DNA of 44,168 nt from an uncultured Rhodospirillales bacterium (GTDB lineage Bacteria; Pseudomonadota; Alphaproteobacteria; Acetobacterales; Acetobacteraceae), in the NCBI GenBank assembly GCA_903823665.1, contig CAIJTR010000131.1:1-44168 (forward strand), in the 5' to 3' direction. Shown here one piece after another: positions 1 through 9,077 of the stretch. The position numbers and the translations under genes were made by a program. A model generated the notes under the pieces. The model worked only from the letters and a program-made list of their open reading frames with translations, was not told the DNA's origin and made no database searches. The stretch's first letter is position 1; every line of letters starts with the position of its first letter.

Positions 1-239
1 CTTTATGACGCCGAAGGGCCGGGTTGTGCTGTGGCGTCATGTGACGCGGTTCGGGCTGGCGGTGATGATCCCGGTGGTGACGGGGCAGTATGTTCGTCCG
101 TCCGCGCCCGCGGTGTCACGGCGCTGCACGATGCGCGCGCGCGTGTCAGGCGTTCTTTCTTTTTCTTCGCATTTTTCGCCGGTTTTGGCCGCATTGGAGA
201 ATTGCGCCGAGTTTGTTACGATATCGTAATAATATAGCT
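1..239. other. left-edge stretch without a convincing gene
   Basis: This lies downstream of the mdtC-like stop codon. Short open frames exist on both strands, but none has a recognisable domain, and the minus-strand frames that begin like a TetR N-terminus do not continue as one. The only structure I see is the perfect palindrome at 216-229, listed separately. The sequence may be the regulatory region or the end of a gene lying beyond the window. Confidence 0.4.
216..229. promoter_or_regulatory. 14-bp perfect palindrome, operator-like
   Basis: The sequence TTACGATATCGTAA is its own reverse complement and sits in an AT-rich island 10 bases past the mdtC-like stop codon. It has no loop or T-run, so it is a poor terminator and looks more like a site for a dimeric repressor. 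TetR and PadR families bind sites of this general kind. Which gene it would serve cannot be seen, since no clear gene lies to its left in the window. Confidence 0.35.
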
Positions 240-3200
240 TTACTCCGCCGGAAAGGCTGCGGTGGCGCGGGGCTGGCGTTTTTTGCGGCCTTGGAAGGCG
301 AGGTAGATGACGGGCGTGGTGTAGAGCGTCAGCATCTGCGAGACGATGAGGCCGCCTGTGATGGTGATGCCGAGCGGTTGGCGCCATTCGGAGCCGACAC
401 CGTAGGCGAAGGCGAGCGGCAGGGCTCCGAACAGGGCCGCGAGCGTGGTCATGATGATCGGGCGGAAGCGTTCGAGGCAGGCGGCGTGGATGGCCTGCTG
501 CGGGGTGCGGCCGTGCTGGCGCTCCTCCTCCAGCGCGAAATCAACCAGCATGATGGCGTTTTTCTTGACGATGCCCATGAGCAGCAAAATGCCGATGATG
601 CTGAGCACGGACAAAGCGGTGCCGGTGATGAGCAGAGCGAGCAATGCGCCGAGGCCTGCGGATGGAAGGGTGGAGATGATGGTGATGGGCTGCGTCAGGC
701 TCTCATAGAGCACGCCGAGGACGATGTAGATGGCGAGGAAGGCGGCCAGGATCAGCAGCGGCATCGAGCTCAGGCTTTGGGCGAGGAATTTGGCATTGCC
801 GGCGAATTCGGTGTGGATGGTGTCGGGCACGCGCAATTCGATGATGGCCTGCTGCACCGATGCGAGGGCGGGGCCGAGCTCGACGCTGGGGTCGGTGCCG
901 AAGCTGATGGTGGTGGCGGGGAATTGGCCCTGGTGGTTCACCGCCAGCGGCGCGAAACCGGGCACGAGTTGCACGACGGAGGCGAGCGGGATTTGTGCGC
1001 CGGTGGAGCTCTGCACCCGCATCCGCGCGAGCGCCTGGGGATCGCGCTGGAGAATGGGCAGGGTTTCCTCGACGACGCGATACTGGTTGCGGTCGGTGTA
1101 GATGATGGAGATCTGGCGCTGGGCGAAGGCGTTGTTCAGCACGTTGTCGATGGCGGCCACGGACACGCCAAGCTGGGACGCCTTCACCCGGTCGATGACC
1201 ACGTTGACCTGGGGGGCCGTGCGATCCTGATCGGAGGTGACATCGACGAGGCCGGGGACGGTACGAAGGCGGTTCTCGACCTTTTCGGTCCAGACGCGCA
1301 GGGCCTCGATGTCGGTGCCGAGCAGGACGAGTTCGTTGCCGGAGCCGCCTCGCCCGCCGCCGCGCAGATCCTGGGCGGAATAGAGAAACGGGTAGATGCC
1401 GGGGATTTTGGCAAGCTTGGGACGGAGGCGGGCGATGACCTGTTCGGAGGTGAGGCCGCGCTCGGCATAGGGTTTCAGGCCAATGGTGAATTGGCCGCGA
1501 TTGGCCGAGGCCCAGCCGCTGGTCACACCCAGGGTCGAGCCGATGTCCAGGATGGCGGGATCGGTTTTGATGACGTCGATCACCTGCTGCTGCCGCTCCT
1601 TCATGGCGGAAAACGAGATGTTCGGGTCGGCCACGGTGCCTCCCTGGATGAGGCCGGTGTCTTGGATGGGCAGGTAGCCTTTGGGGACCACACGGTAGAG
1701 CTGCACGGTGAGGGCGATGACGCCGAAGGTGACGGCCAGCATCAGCCAGTTGTGGCGCAGCGCCCAGCCGAGGGTTTTCGCATAGAAGCGGGCGGCGGAC
1801 TGAAAGCCGCGATCGACCGCGCCGTCGATGTGGGACCACCAGGTTTTTTTAGGCGGCGTGGTGGACATGTAGTGGCCGCAGATCATCGGCGTGAGGGTGA
1901 GCGAGACGAGGGCGGAGATGGTGATGGAGAGCGCGATGACCGTGGAGAATTCGTGCAGCAGGCGGCCGAGAATGCCGCCCATGAACAGCAGTGGGATAAA
2001 GACGGCGACGAGGGAGAGGCTGATGGAGATGACGGTGAAGCCGATTTGGCGGGCACCGCGCAACGCCGCCTGCATTGGGGTTTCACCCTGCTCCATGCGG
2101 CGGACGATGTTTTCGATCATCACGATGGCATCATCAACGACGAAGCCCACGGAGATGGTGAGGGCCATGAGGGAGAAATTGTCGAGCGTGAAGCCCGCGA
2201 ACCACATGGCGGCGAAGGTGCCGGCAATTGACAGCGGAACGGTGGCGGCGGCGGCGAGAGTGGGCACGGCGCGGCGCATGAACAGGAGGACGACGAGCAG
2301 CACCATGGCGATGGCGATGAGCATGGTGATCTGAATGTCGTAGACGCTGGCGCGGATGGTGTTGGTGCGGTCGGACAGAATGGTGAATTTGATGCCAGGC
2401 GGCATCCAGCCTTCAAGCTGCGGCAGGGCAGCGCGAATGCGGTCCACCGTTTCGATGACGTTGGCGTCACCGGTTTTGGTGATGGTGAGCAGGATGGCGG
2501 GTTCGTCGCCGAGGGAGGCGTAGAGGCGGGTGTTGGCCACACCGTCCAGCACCGTTGCCACATCACCAAGGCGGACGGTGGCGGCACCGTTGTGCTTGAC
2601 GACGAGGGGGCGGTATTCGTCCGCCGTGCCGATTTGGTTGTTGAGGCCGATGGTTTCCGCCCGCGATGGGCCTTCAAACCCACCGAGCGGGCCGTTGGTG
2701 TTGGCAGCGCGGATGGTGGTGAAAACGTCTTGCCCGGAGAGGCCGGCGGCGGAGAGGGCAGCGGGGTCGAGTTGGACGCGGACGGCGGGTTTTTCGGCCC
2801 CGTTGACCGTCACCTGCGCGACACCGTCGATTTGGCTGAGGCGCTGGGCGAGAATGCTGTCGGCGGCATCGTAGATCGCACCCGGCGACAGCGTGGGCGA
2901 GGTGAGCGCGATGGTCATCACCGGGGCGGCGGCGGGGTTGAATTTGCGGAAATACGGCCGCGTGGGCAGGTCGGCGGGGAGGTCGGAGACGGCGGCGTTG
3001 ATGGCGGCCTGCACGTCGTGGGCGGCGCCGTCGATATCGCGGTTGATGTCGAACTGGATGACGATCGAGCTGCTGCCGATGGCATTGGTGGACGTGATCT
3101 CCGTCACCCCCGCGATTTCACCCAGGCGGCGTTCGAGCGGGGCGGCGATGGAGGCGGCCATGGTCTCCGGGTCGGCACCCGGACGGCCCGCGAAGACGAC

Positions 3201-3335
3201 GATGGTGGGAATGTCCACGCTCGGCAGCGGGGCGACGGGGAGGAAGCGGTAGGCGACGGCCCCGGCGATCAGCAGGCCAAGGGCGAGCAGGAATGTCGCG
3301 ATGGGCCTGCGGATGAAGGGCTCGGAGATGTTCAT
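240..3335 (-). CDS. mdtC: RND multidrug efflux permease, MdtC-like
   Basis: This is an inner-membrane proton/drug antiporter subunit of the resistance-nodulation-division family, 1031 residues, the family's normal length. The start NISEPFIRRPIAT with the following LPVAPLPSVDIPT, the GFVVDDAIVMIEN segment of the proton-relay helix (paired Asp), and the C-terminal LTLYTTPVIYLAF are hallmarks of MdtC/MdtB proteins. It is the second of two paralogous permease genes and overlaps the first by ATGA at 3332-3335, as expected for a heteromeric MdtBC pump. It is the last gene of the lyase-OMF-MFP-RND-RND cluster. The substrate range cannot be read from sequence; in E. coli MdtABC handles bile salts, novobiocin and similar compounds. 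The assignment to MdtC rather than MdtB rests on order and N-terminal resemblance. Confidence 0.9.
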   Translation of the reverse strand: MNISEPFIRRPIATFLLALGLLIAGAVAYRFLPVAPLPSVDIPTIVVFAGRPGADPETMAASIAAPLERRLGEIAGVTEITSTNAIGSSSIVIQFDINRDIDGAAHDVQAAINAAVSDLPADLPTRPYFRKFNPAAAPVMTIALTSPTLSPGAIYDAADSILAQRLSQIDGVAQVTVNGAEKPAVRVQLDPAALSAAGLSGQDVFTTIRAANTNGPLGGFEGPSRAETIGLNNQIGTADEYRPLVVKHNGAATVRLGDVATVLDGVANTRLYASLGDEPAILLTITKTGDANVIETVDRIRAALPQLEGWMPPGIKFTILSDRTNTIRASVYDIQITMLIAIAMVLLVVLLFMRRAVPTLAAAATVPLSIAGTFAAMWFAGFTLDNFSLMALTISVGFVVDDAIVMIENIVRRMEQGETPMQAALRGARQIGFTVISISLSLVAVFIPLLFMGGILGRLLHEFSTVIALSITISALVSLTLTPMICGHYMSTTPPKKTWWSHIDGAVDRGFQSAARFYAKTLGWALRHNWLMLAVTFGVIALTVQLYRVVPKGYLPIQDTGLIQGGTVADPNISFSAMKERQQQVIDVIKTDPAILDIGSTLGVTSGWASANRGQFTIGLKPYAERGLTSEQVIARLRPKLAKIPGIYPFLYSAQDLRGGGRGGSGNELVLLGTDIEALRVWTEKVENRLRTVPGLVDVTSDQDRTAPQVNVVIDRVKASQLGVSVAAIDNVLNNAFAQRQISIIYTDRNQYRVVEETLPILQRDPQALARMRVQSSTGAQIPLASVVQLVPGFAPLAVNHQGQFPATTISFGTDPSVELGPALASVQQAIIELRVPDTIHTEFAGNAKFLAQSLSSMPLLILAAFLAIYIVLGVLYESLTQPITIISTLPSAGLGALLALLITGTALSVLSIIGILLLMGIVKKNAIMLVDFALEEERQHGRTPQQAIHAACLERFRPIIMTTLAALFGALPLAFAYGVGSEWRQPLGITITGGLIVSQMLTLYTTPVIYLAFQGRKKRQPRATAAFPAE

Positions 3336-6300
3336 TCGGCGGCGGCTGGTTCAGGAGACGAGCCGTAGCGCAGCCGCAGGCGTTCAAAGGCGAGGTAGAT
3401 GACGGGGGTGGTGTAGAGCGTCAGCAACTGGCTCAGCAAAAGGCCGCCGACGATGGTGACGCCGAGGGGAAAGCGCAGTTCGGAGCCGGAGCCGTTCTCG
3501 ATGACCAGCGGCAATGCGCCGAGCAAAGCCGCGGCGGTGGTCATCATGATCGGGCGGAAGCGGAGGTGGCAGGCTTCTGTGATGGAGGCCAACGGGTCGA
3601 GCCCGCGTTCGCGTTCCGCCTCCAGCGCGAAGTCGATCATCATGATGGCGTTTTTCTTCACGATGCCCATCAGCAGCACGACGCCGACGAGGGCCACGAG
3701 TGACAAATCCTGGCCGGTGAACATCAGCGCGAGCAGCGCGCCGATGCCGGCGGAAGGGAGTGTGGAGAGGATGGTGACGGGGTGGATGATGCTCTCATAG
3801 AGCACGCCGAGCACAATGTAGATCACCACCATGGCGGCCAGGATCAGCCAGGGTTCGGAGGCCAACGAACTTTGAAACTCCGCAGCATCTCCCGAATAGC
3901 TGCCGGAGATGGTGATGGGCAGGCCAATCTCGCGTTCGGCGGCGGCAATGGCGTCCACCGCGTCGCCCAGCGAAGAACCGGGTGTGAGGTTGAAGCTCAG
4001 CGTCACCGATGGGAACTGCGCCTGATGGGTGACGACGAGCGGGGCGGTGATGCGTTCGAGCGTGGCGATGGCCGAGAGTGGGACCTGCGCGCCCCCTGCC
4101 CCGGGCACCCTCAGGCGGAGGAGCGAGCCGGGATCGGCCTGCCATGCGGGGTCTGCTTCGAGGACGACGCGGTATTGGTTGGCCTGGGAGAAGATGGTGG
4201 AAATCTGGCGCTGGCCGAAGCTGTCATACAGCACGTCCTGCACGTTCTGCATGGATACGCCGAGGGATTGCGCACGGTCCCGGTTGACGCGGATGAAGGT
4301 GCGAAAGCCGAGATCCTGTTGATCGGTGGCGACGTCTTGCAGGGCGGGCAGCGAGCGGAGCGAGGCGAGCAGCTTGGGGGCCCAGACGCCGAGTTCGGCG
4401 GGGTCGGTGTCGATGAGGGTGTATTGGAACTGGGTGCGGCTGATGCGGGTGCCGATCTGAATGTCCTGCACCGGCTGCATGAAAACGGAGAGGCCTGCAA
4501 TGCCCGCGAGTTTGTCCTGAAGGCGGGTGGCGATCTTCGCGGCGGACACGCGACTGTCGCGCGGCGTGAGCGCGATGGTGATTCGGCCGGTGTTCGGCGT
4601 GGGGTTGATGCTGCCGGCCCCCACGAAACCCACGACGCCCGTGACATCTGGATCGGCGCGGATGATGTCGATGGCCTGGGCCTGCAACGTCGCCATGCGG
4701 GGGACGGAGACGGATTGTTCGGCTTCGGTGACGGCCACGATCACGCCGGTGTCCTGCTGTGGCAGGAAGCCTTTGGGGATGATTACGTATAGCGCGATGG
4801 TGCCGAATAAGGTTAGAACGGCTGTCACGAGAACGAGAGTTTGGTGGCGCAGGGACCATGCCAATGTTCGACGGTAGCCTGCCAGCATCCAGTCAAAGCC
4901 ACGCTCGGCCATCCGGCTCAGCAACATTGGTTTTTCTTCGGCCGCGGGACGCAGAAGCAGGGCGGACATCATTGGCGTGAGGGTCAGCGAGACGATCGCC
5001 GATACGACCACCGAAACGGACAGCGTGATGGCGAATTCGCTGAACAGGCGGCCCACCACGCCCTGCATGAACAGCAGCGGGATGAACACCGCGATCAGGC
5101 TGACGGTGAGCGAGACGATGGTGAAGCCGATCTGGGCGGCCCCTTTGTAGGCGGCGGCGAGCGGCTTCTCGCCAAGTTCGATGTATCGGACGACGTTCTC
5201 GATCATCACGATGGCGTCGTCCACCACGAAGCCGGTGGCGACGGTCAGCGCCATGAGCGAGAGGTTGTCGAGCCCATAGCCAAGCCACGCCATGATGCCG
5301 AACGTGCCGATCAGCGAGAGCGGCAGGGCCACGGCGGGAATGATGGTGGCGCGCCAGGATCGCAGGAACAGCCAGATGACGCCTACGACGAGCACAATGG
5401 CGAGGACCAGCGTTGCCTCCACATCGCGGACGCTGGCGCGGATGGTCTCGGTGCGGTCGGTGACAATCGAGAGCTTGATGGCGGTGGGCAGCGCCCGTTG
5501 AAGGTTGGGCAGTTCGGCCTTCACCCGATCGACGGTTGCCACGATGTTGGCACCGGGCTGGCGCTGAATGTCGAGCACCACGGCTTGGTGGCCGTTGTAG
5601 CTGGCGGCGACGCGGTTGTTCTCCACGCCGCCGACGACGGAGCCGACATCTTTGAGACGGACCGGCGCGTTGTTGCGGTAGGCGATGACCAGCGTGTCAT
5701 ACGCATCGGGCGAGAGGATCTGGTCGTTGGCCCCGAGGGCGATGGCTTGGCGTGGACCGTCAAACCCACCCTTGGCCCCGTTGACGTTGGCGGCGGCAAC
5801 GGCGGTTCGCACGTCCTCCATCGACAGGCCGTAAGAGGCGAGACGGGCTGGATCGGCACGGATACGGATGGCGGGGCGCATATTGCCCTGCACGGTGACT
5901 TTGCCGACGCCGTCGATCTGGCTGAGCTTGGGCTGGAGCAGGGTATCGGCACTGTCGCTGACACGGTCGATGGTGATGGCGTCGGAGGTGAGGGCGATGG
6001 TGAGGATGGGTGCGTCGGCTGGGTTCACCTTCGCGTAGACGGGCGGATAGGGCAGCGTGCTCGGCAGGGTTCCGGCAGCCGAGTTGATGGCGGCCTGCAC
6101 GTCCTGGCTGGCACTGTCGATGCTGCGGGCGAGGGAGAATTGCAGGGTGATGGAACTGGTGCCCTCGGAGCTTTCCGAGGTCATGGTGCTCAGACCCTGG
6201 ATCTGGCCGAACTGGCGTTCGAGGGAGGCGGTGATGAGGGTGGCGACAGTGTCAGGGTTGGCACCGGGCAGCTGGGTGGTGACCTGGATGGTGGGAAAAT

Positions 6301-6421
6301 CCACCTGCGGCAAGGCGGAGACCGGCAGCGCGTTGTAGCCGAGCGCCCCGCCCAGCAGCACCGCCACCGCCAGGAGCGAGGTGGCGATGGGCCGGGCGAT
6401 GAAGGGGCTCGAAATGCTCAT
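3332..6421 (-). CDS. mdtB: RND multidrug efflux permease, MdtB-like
   Basis: First permease of the pair, 1029 residues. The N-terminus SSPFIARPIATSLL, the LPVSALPQVDFPTIQV segment and KVNPADAPI resemble E. coli MdtB closely. The proton-relay helix reads GFVVDDAIVMIENVV and the C-terminal half repeats the fold (TLSTLPSAGIGALLAL-type motif). It overlaps the upstream mdtA-like gene by ATGA at 6418-6421 and the downstream mdtC-like gene by ATGA, so all three are translationally coupled. It would form the inner-membrane trimer together with the mdtC product. A 38-base stretch at its 3' end (3389-3426) matches the mdtC-like gene at 297-334 with one mismatch. Confidence 0.9.
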   Translation of the reverse strand: MSISSPFIARPIATSLLAVAVLLGGALGYNALPVSALPQVDFPTIQVTTQLPGANPDTVATLITASLERQFGQIQGLSTMTSESSEGTSSITLQFSLARSIDSASQDVQAAINSAAGTLPSTLPYPPVYAKVNPADAPILTIALTSDAITIDRVSDSADTLLQPKLSQIDGVGKVTVQGNMRPAIRIRADPARLASYGLSMEDVRTAVAAANVNGAKGGFDGPRQAIALGANDQILSPDAYDTLVIAYRNNAPVRLKDVGSVVGGVENNRVAASYNGHQAVVLDIQRQPGANIVATVDRVKAELPNLQRALPTAIKLSIVTDRTETIRASVRDVEATLVLAIVLVVGVIWLFLRSWRATIIPAVALPLSLIGTFGIMAWLGYGLDNLSLMALTVATGFVVDDAIVMIENVVRYIELGEKPLAAAYKGAAQIGFTIVSLTVSLIAVFIPLLFMQGVVGRLFSEFAITLSVSVVVSAIVSLTLTPMMSALLLRPAAEEKPMLLSRMAERGFDWMLAGYRRTLAWSLRHQTLVLVTAVLTLFGTIALYVIIPKGFLPQQDTGVIVAVTEAEQSVSVPRMATLQAQAIDIIRADPDVTGVVGFVGAGSINPTPNTGRITIALTPRDSRVSAAKIATRLQDKLAGIAGLSVFMQPVQDIQIGTRISRTQFQYTLIDTDPAELGVWAPKLLASLRSLPALQDVATDQQDLGFRTFIRVNRDRAQSLGVSMQNVQDVLYDSFGQRQISTIFSQANQYRVVLEADPAWQADPGSLLRLRVPGAGGAQVPLSAIATLERITAPLVVTHQAQFPSVTLSFNLTPGSSLGDAVDAIAAAEREIGLPITISGSYSGDAAEFQSSLASEPWLILAAMVVIYIVLGVLYESIIHPVTILSTLPSAGIGALLALMFTGQDLSLVALVGVVLLMGIVKKNAIMMIDFALEAERERGLDPLASITEACHLRFRPIMMTTAAALLGALPLVIENGSGSELRFPLGVTIVGGLLLSQLLTLYTTPVIYLAFERLRLRYGSSPEPAAAE

Positions 6422-7605
6422 GAGGATTTGCGGGTTCGCTGTCGTGCGACCGGCCCGGTGGTGGGGGCGGCGGGGGCGCTGGGGTCGCCGACTGCGACCT
6501 TCGAGCCTTCGTACAGTCGCGATGAACCGTCGGTGACGACGACTTCGCCGGCCTTTAAACCGTCGGTGACGATGGCGACTTGGAGGTCTTCATGGCTCAC
6601 CGTCACGTTGCGCCTTGCTGCCGTGTTGTCGTCCTTGACGACGTAGACATAGGCCCCGGTTGGGCCGCGCAAGATGGCGGCGGGGGGCACGACGATGGCG
6701 TCTTTGCGGGTTTCCACCTTCACCCGAACATTGGCGAAGGCACCGGGCCAGAGCCGCAGCTCTGGATTGGCGAAGCGGGCCTTGAGCTTGATGGTGCCGG
6801 TGGCGGGATCAACCTGATTGTCGATCACCTTCAGCATCCCGCGGTCGAGCACGCGCCCGCTGCCATCCTGTGGCAGGGCCAGCACCTCGGCCGAGCCTTG
6901 CGCCATCGCGGCGTTGATGGCGGGCAGATATTGCTGGGCCAGGGTGAACACCATGTCGATCGGCTGTAGCGTAGTGATGGTGCAGATACCGGTGGCGTCC
7001 GACGCATGGACGATGTTGCCGAGATCGACCTGACGCAGCCCGATGCGCCCACTGATGGGGGCCGTGATGGTGGTGTAGCCGAGATTGACGCGCGCCGTGT
7101 CGATCTGCGCCTGATCACCGGCAACCTGGGCGTCGAGCTGTGCCACGAGCGATTTTTGCGTATCCGCCTGCTGGGCAGAGGTGTAGGCGGTGGCGGCGAG
7201 TTTTTGATAGCGCGCCATATCGATACGGGCGTTGGCGAGGGTTGCCGCATCCTGCGCCTTTTTCGCCACCGCTTGATCGAGTGCGGCTTGATAGGCGCGC
7301 GGGTCGATACGGGCGAGCACGGTGCCAGCCACGACATCCTGGCCTTCGGTGAAGTTCACCTCGATGAGTTTGCCGTCCACCTGCGACTTGATGGTGACGT
7401 TGGCGGAGGCCTGGGCGGTGCCGAGGCCGTCGAGAAAGATCGGCACGTCTGCCAGGCGGGCGGGCACGGCGAGGATCGGCACGATGTTGACACGCGCGGT
7501 GGCTGCCGCAGCCTCCACCGCCGCGGCATCGCGGTTGCGCTTCCAATACCAGCCGCCCCCACCGGCAGCCGCCAGGATCAGCACAATGATCAAAAACCGG
7601 CGCAT
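6418..7605 (-). CDS. mdtA: RND pump membrane fusion protein, MdtA-like
   Basis: Periplasmic adaptor that links the RND trimer to the outer-membrane channel. The chosen ATG at 7605 gives 395 residues beginning MRRFLIIVLILAAAGGGGWY, a single N-terminal membrane anchor, and has a GGAGG ribosome site at 7610-7614. A longer frame to 7677 would overlap the preceding gene and has no such site. After the anchor come the lipoyl/barrel-sandwich halves (IKSQVDGKLIEVNFTEGQDV and ITAPISGRIGLRQVDLGNIV) separated by an Ala-rich helical hairpin, then beta-barrel and membrane-proximal domains. The C-terminus is Pro/Ala/Arg-rich. It follows the outer-membrane factor by 25 bases and overlaps mdtB. Confidence 0.88.
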   Translation of the reverse strand: MRRFLIIVLILAAAGGGGWYWKRNRDAAAVEAAAATARVNIVPILAVPARLADVPIFLDGLGTAQASANVTIKSQVDGKLIEVNFTEGQDVVAGTVLARIDPRAYQAALDQAVAKKAQDAATLANARIDMARYQKLAATAYTSAQQADTQKSLVAQLDAQVAGDQAQIDTARVNLGYTTITAPISGRIGLRQVDLGNIVHASDATGICTITTLQPIDMVFTLAQQYLPAINAAMAQGSAEVLALPQDGSGRVLDRGMLKVIDNQVDPATGTIKLKARFANPELRLWPGAFANVRVKVETRKDAIVVPPAAILRGPTGAYVYVVKDDNTAARRNVTVSHEDLQVAIVTDGLKAGEVVVTDGSSRLYEGSKVAVGDPSAPAAPTTGPVARQRTRKSS

Positions 7606-7630
7606 CAGGCCTCCAGACCAGACATGGGTA

Positions 7631-9073
7631 TCAGAGCACACCCTGTAGCAGCTTTGACGGCGGGACCGGCGTGTCACTGATCGTCCAGCCGCCGCCGAGC
7701 GCCTTATACAGCGCCACCAGGGCCTGGAAGCGGTTCAGCCGGACCTGGGCCAGGGTGTCGAGATCATTGAACAGCGTGGTCTGCGTTTGCAGTGCGGTCA
7801 CGATGTCGCTGGTGCCAGCCAGCACCTGGGCGCGGGCAATGTCAGCAGCACGCTGGGCCGTGGCCACCGCCTGACGCTGCAGTCCCTCTTGCTCGGTGGT
7901 GTATTTGTATTGGGTGAGGGCGTTCTCCACATCGGTGAAGGCCTGCACGACCGTTTTGCGATAATCCGCCACCAGCTCATCATACCGGGCGGCATTGAGG
8001 TCGAACTGGCCACTGAACTGGCCGTTGTTGAAAATCGTCTGTGTGGCGGTGGCAGCCGCGTTGGCGAAGAACGAGGTCGGGCCGAACAGGGTGTTGAGTG
8101 CTGCACTTTGCAGGCCACCGCCTGCGGTGAGCGTGATGTCAGGGTAGAAGCTCGCGCGGGCGACCTGAATGTTGGCGTTGGCCGCCATCAGCTGCGCCTC
8201 GGACGCCGCAATGTCAGGCCGGCGCAGCAGGAGATCAGACGGCAATCCGGGTGCCACCTCCGGCAGCGACAGCGTGTTGAGCGTGCCGGGCGAAACCTTG
8301 ATGTCCTCCGGCAACTGGCCGACCAGCACCTCCAGCGCGTTGATCTGCGTTTCGGCATTGCTGCGCAGATTCGGGATGTTGGCGCGAATGCCATCGACCA
8401 GCGCCTCCTGCTGGGCGACATCAAGCTCCGACGCGGTGCCGACATCGAGGCGCGCCCTGATGGCCCTCAGAATTTGCTCGGCATCATTGAGATTGCGCTG
8501 CGCCACGGCCAGCCTGTCCTGAAAGGCGAGTGCGGAGAACCAGGTTGTGGCCACCGAGCTGATCGTGGTAAGAGCTACTGTCTGTTGGTCATATCGACTA
8601 AACAACGCGGATGCCTGTGCGGAAGCCCTGCTGGCGGCCAATTTGCCCCACAGGTCCAGTTCATAGCTGGCGGAAAGCTGGGCGGTGCTGGAGCGGCTAT
8701 CGACGTAGCGGCTCTGCACGGATTTGAAGCTGCTTTTGGAGTAGGCGCGCTGATAGTCCTGCTTGGCGGTGCCGGTGACGCTGGGCAGCAGAGGGGCGCC
8801 AGATACCAGCACCTGCGCATCTGCCTGCCGCACCCGTGCGATGGCGGCCTGAATGTCAAATCCGTCAGTCTCCGCCCGTTCGATTAGCCGGTCCAGATCG
8901 GCCGAGCCAAACCCGTGCCACCAGCCGCGCTCCGGCCAGATCGGGGCGTTCGGGGACGTCTGACGCAAGGCCACCGGCGCGGAAGCAAACGGGCGCCGGT
9001 AATCTGGCCCGAGATGGCACGCACCCAGCACGACGCACAGCAATAGGATGAGGCGGGGCACTGGCTGATCCAC
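7631..9073 (-). CDS. RND outer-membrane factor lipoprotein (NodT/TolC family)
   Basis: Outer-membrane channel of the tripartite pump, 480 residues. The N-terminus is a lipoprotein signal with lipobox LGAC (Cys19), followed by HLGPDYRRP, typical of the NodT/OprM group. Two outer-membrane-efflux repeats follow, with the family signatures LLLRRPDIAASEAQL and IQVARASFYPDITLTAGGG. The start codon is GTG at 9073. It lies only four bases beyond the TAG stop of the lyase gene, with AGAGAA as a weak ribosome site, so translation is probably coupled to the lyase. In many mdtABC-type clusters the channel gene is last or absent; here it is first of the pump genes. Confidence 0.88.
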   Translation of the reverse strand: MDQPVPRLILLLCVVLGACHLGPDYRRPFASAPVALRQTSPNAPIWPERGWWHGFGSADLDRLIERAETDGFDIQAAIARVRQADAQVLVSGAPLLPSVTGTAKQDYQRAYSKSSFKSVQSRYVDSRSSTAQLSASYELDLWGKLAASRASAQASALFSRYDQQTVALTTISSVATTWFSALAFQDRLAVAQRNLNDAEQILRAIRARLDVGTASELDVAQQEALVDGIRANIPNLRSNAETQINALEVLVGQLPEDIKVSPGTLNTLSLPEVAPGLPSDLLLRRPDIAASEAQLMAANANIQVARASFYPDITLTAGGGLQSAALNTLFGPTSFFANAAATATQTIFNNGQFSGQFDLNAARYDELVADYRKTVVQAFTDVENALTQYKYTTEQEGLQRQAVATAQRAADIARAQVLAGTSDIVTALQTQTTLFNDLDTLAQVRLNRFQALVALYKALGGGWTISDTPVPPSKLLQGVL

Positions 9074-9077
9074 TTCT

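Noticed and set aside
3-194. minus-strand frames at the left edge with a TetR-like KKKERLTRAR start
   Set aside because: The resemblance covers about ten residues, would need a frame change to continue, and what follows is not like a TetR helix-turn-helix.
90-2231. 713-codon open frame on the plus strand opposite the mdtC-like gene
   Set aside because: It is an antisense shadow of a real gene in high-GC DNA: biased Gly/Asp/Glu/His composition, no domain. The same holds for long plus-strand frames at 4841-6646, 17848-19128, 18984-20276, 20877-22355 and 33481-34683.
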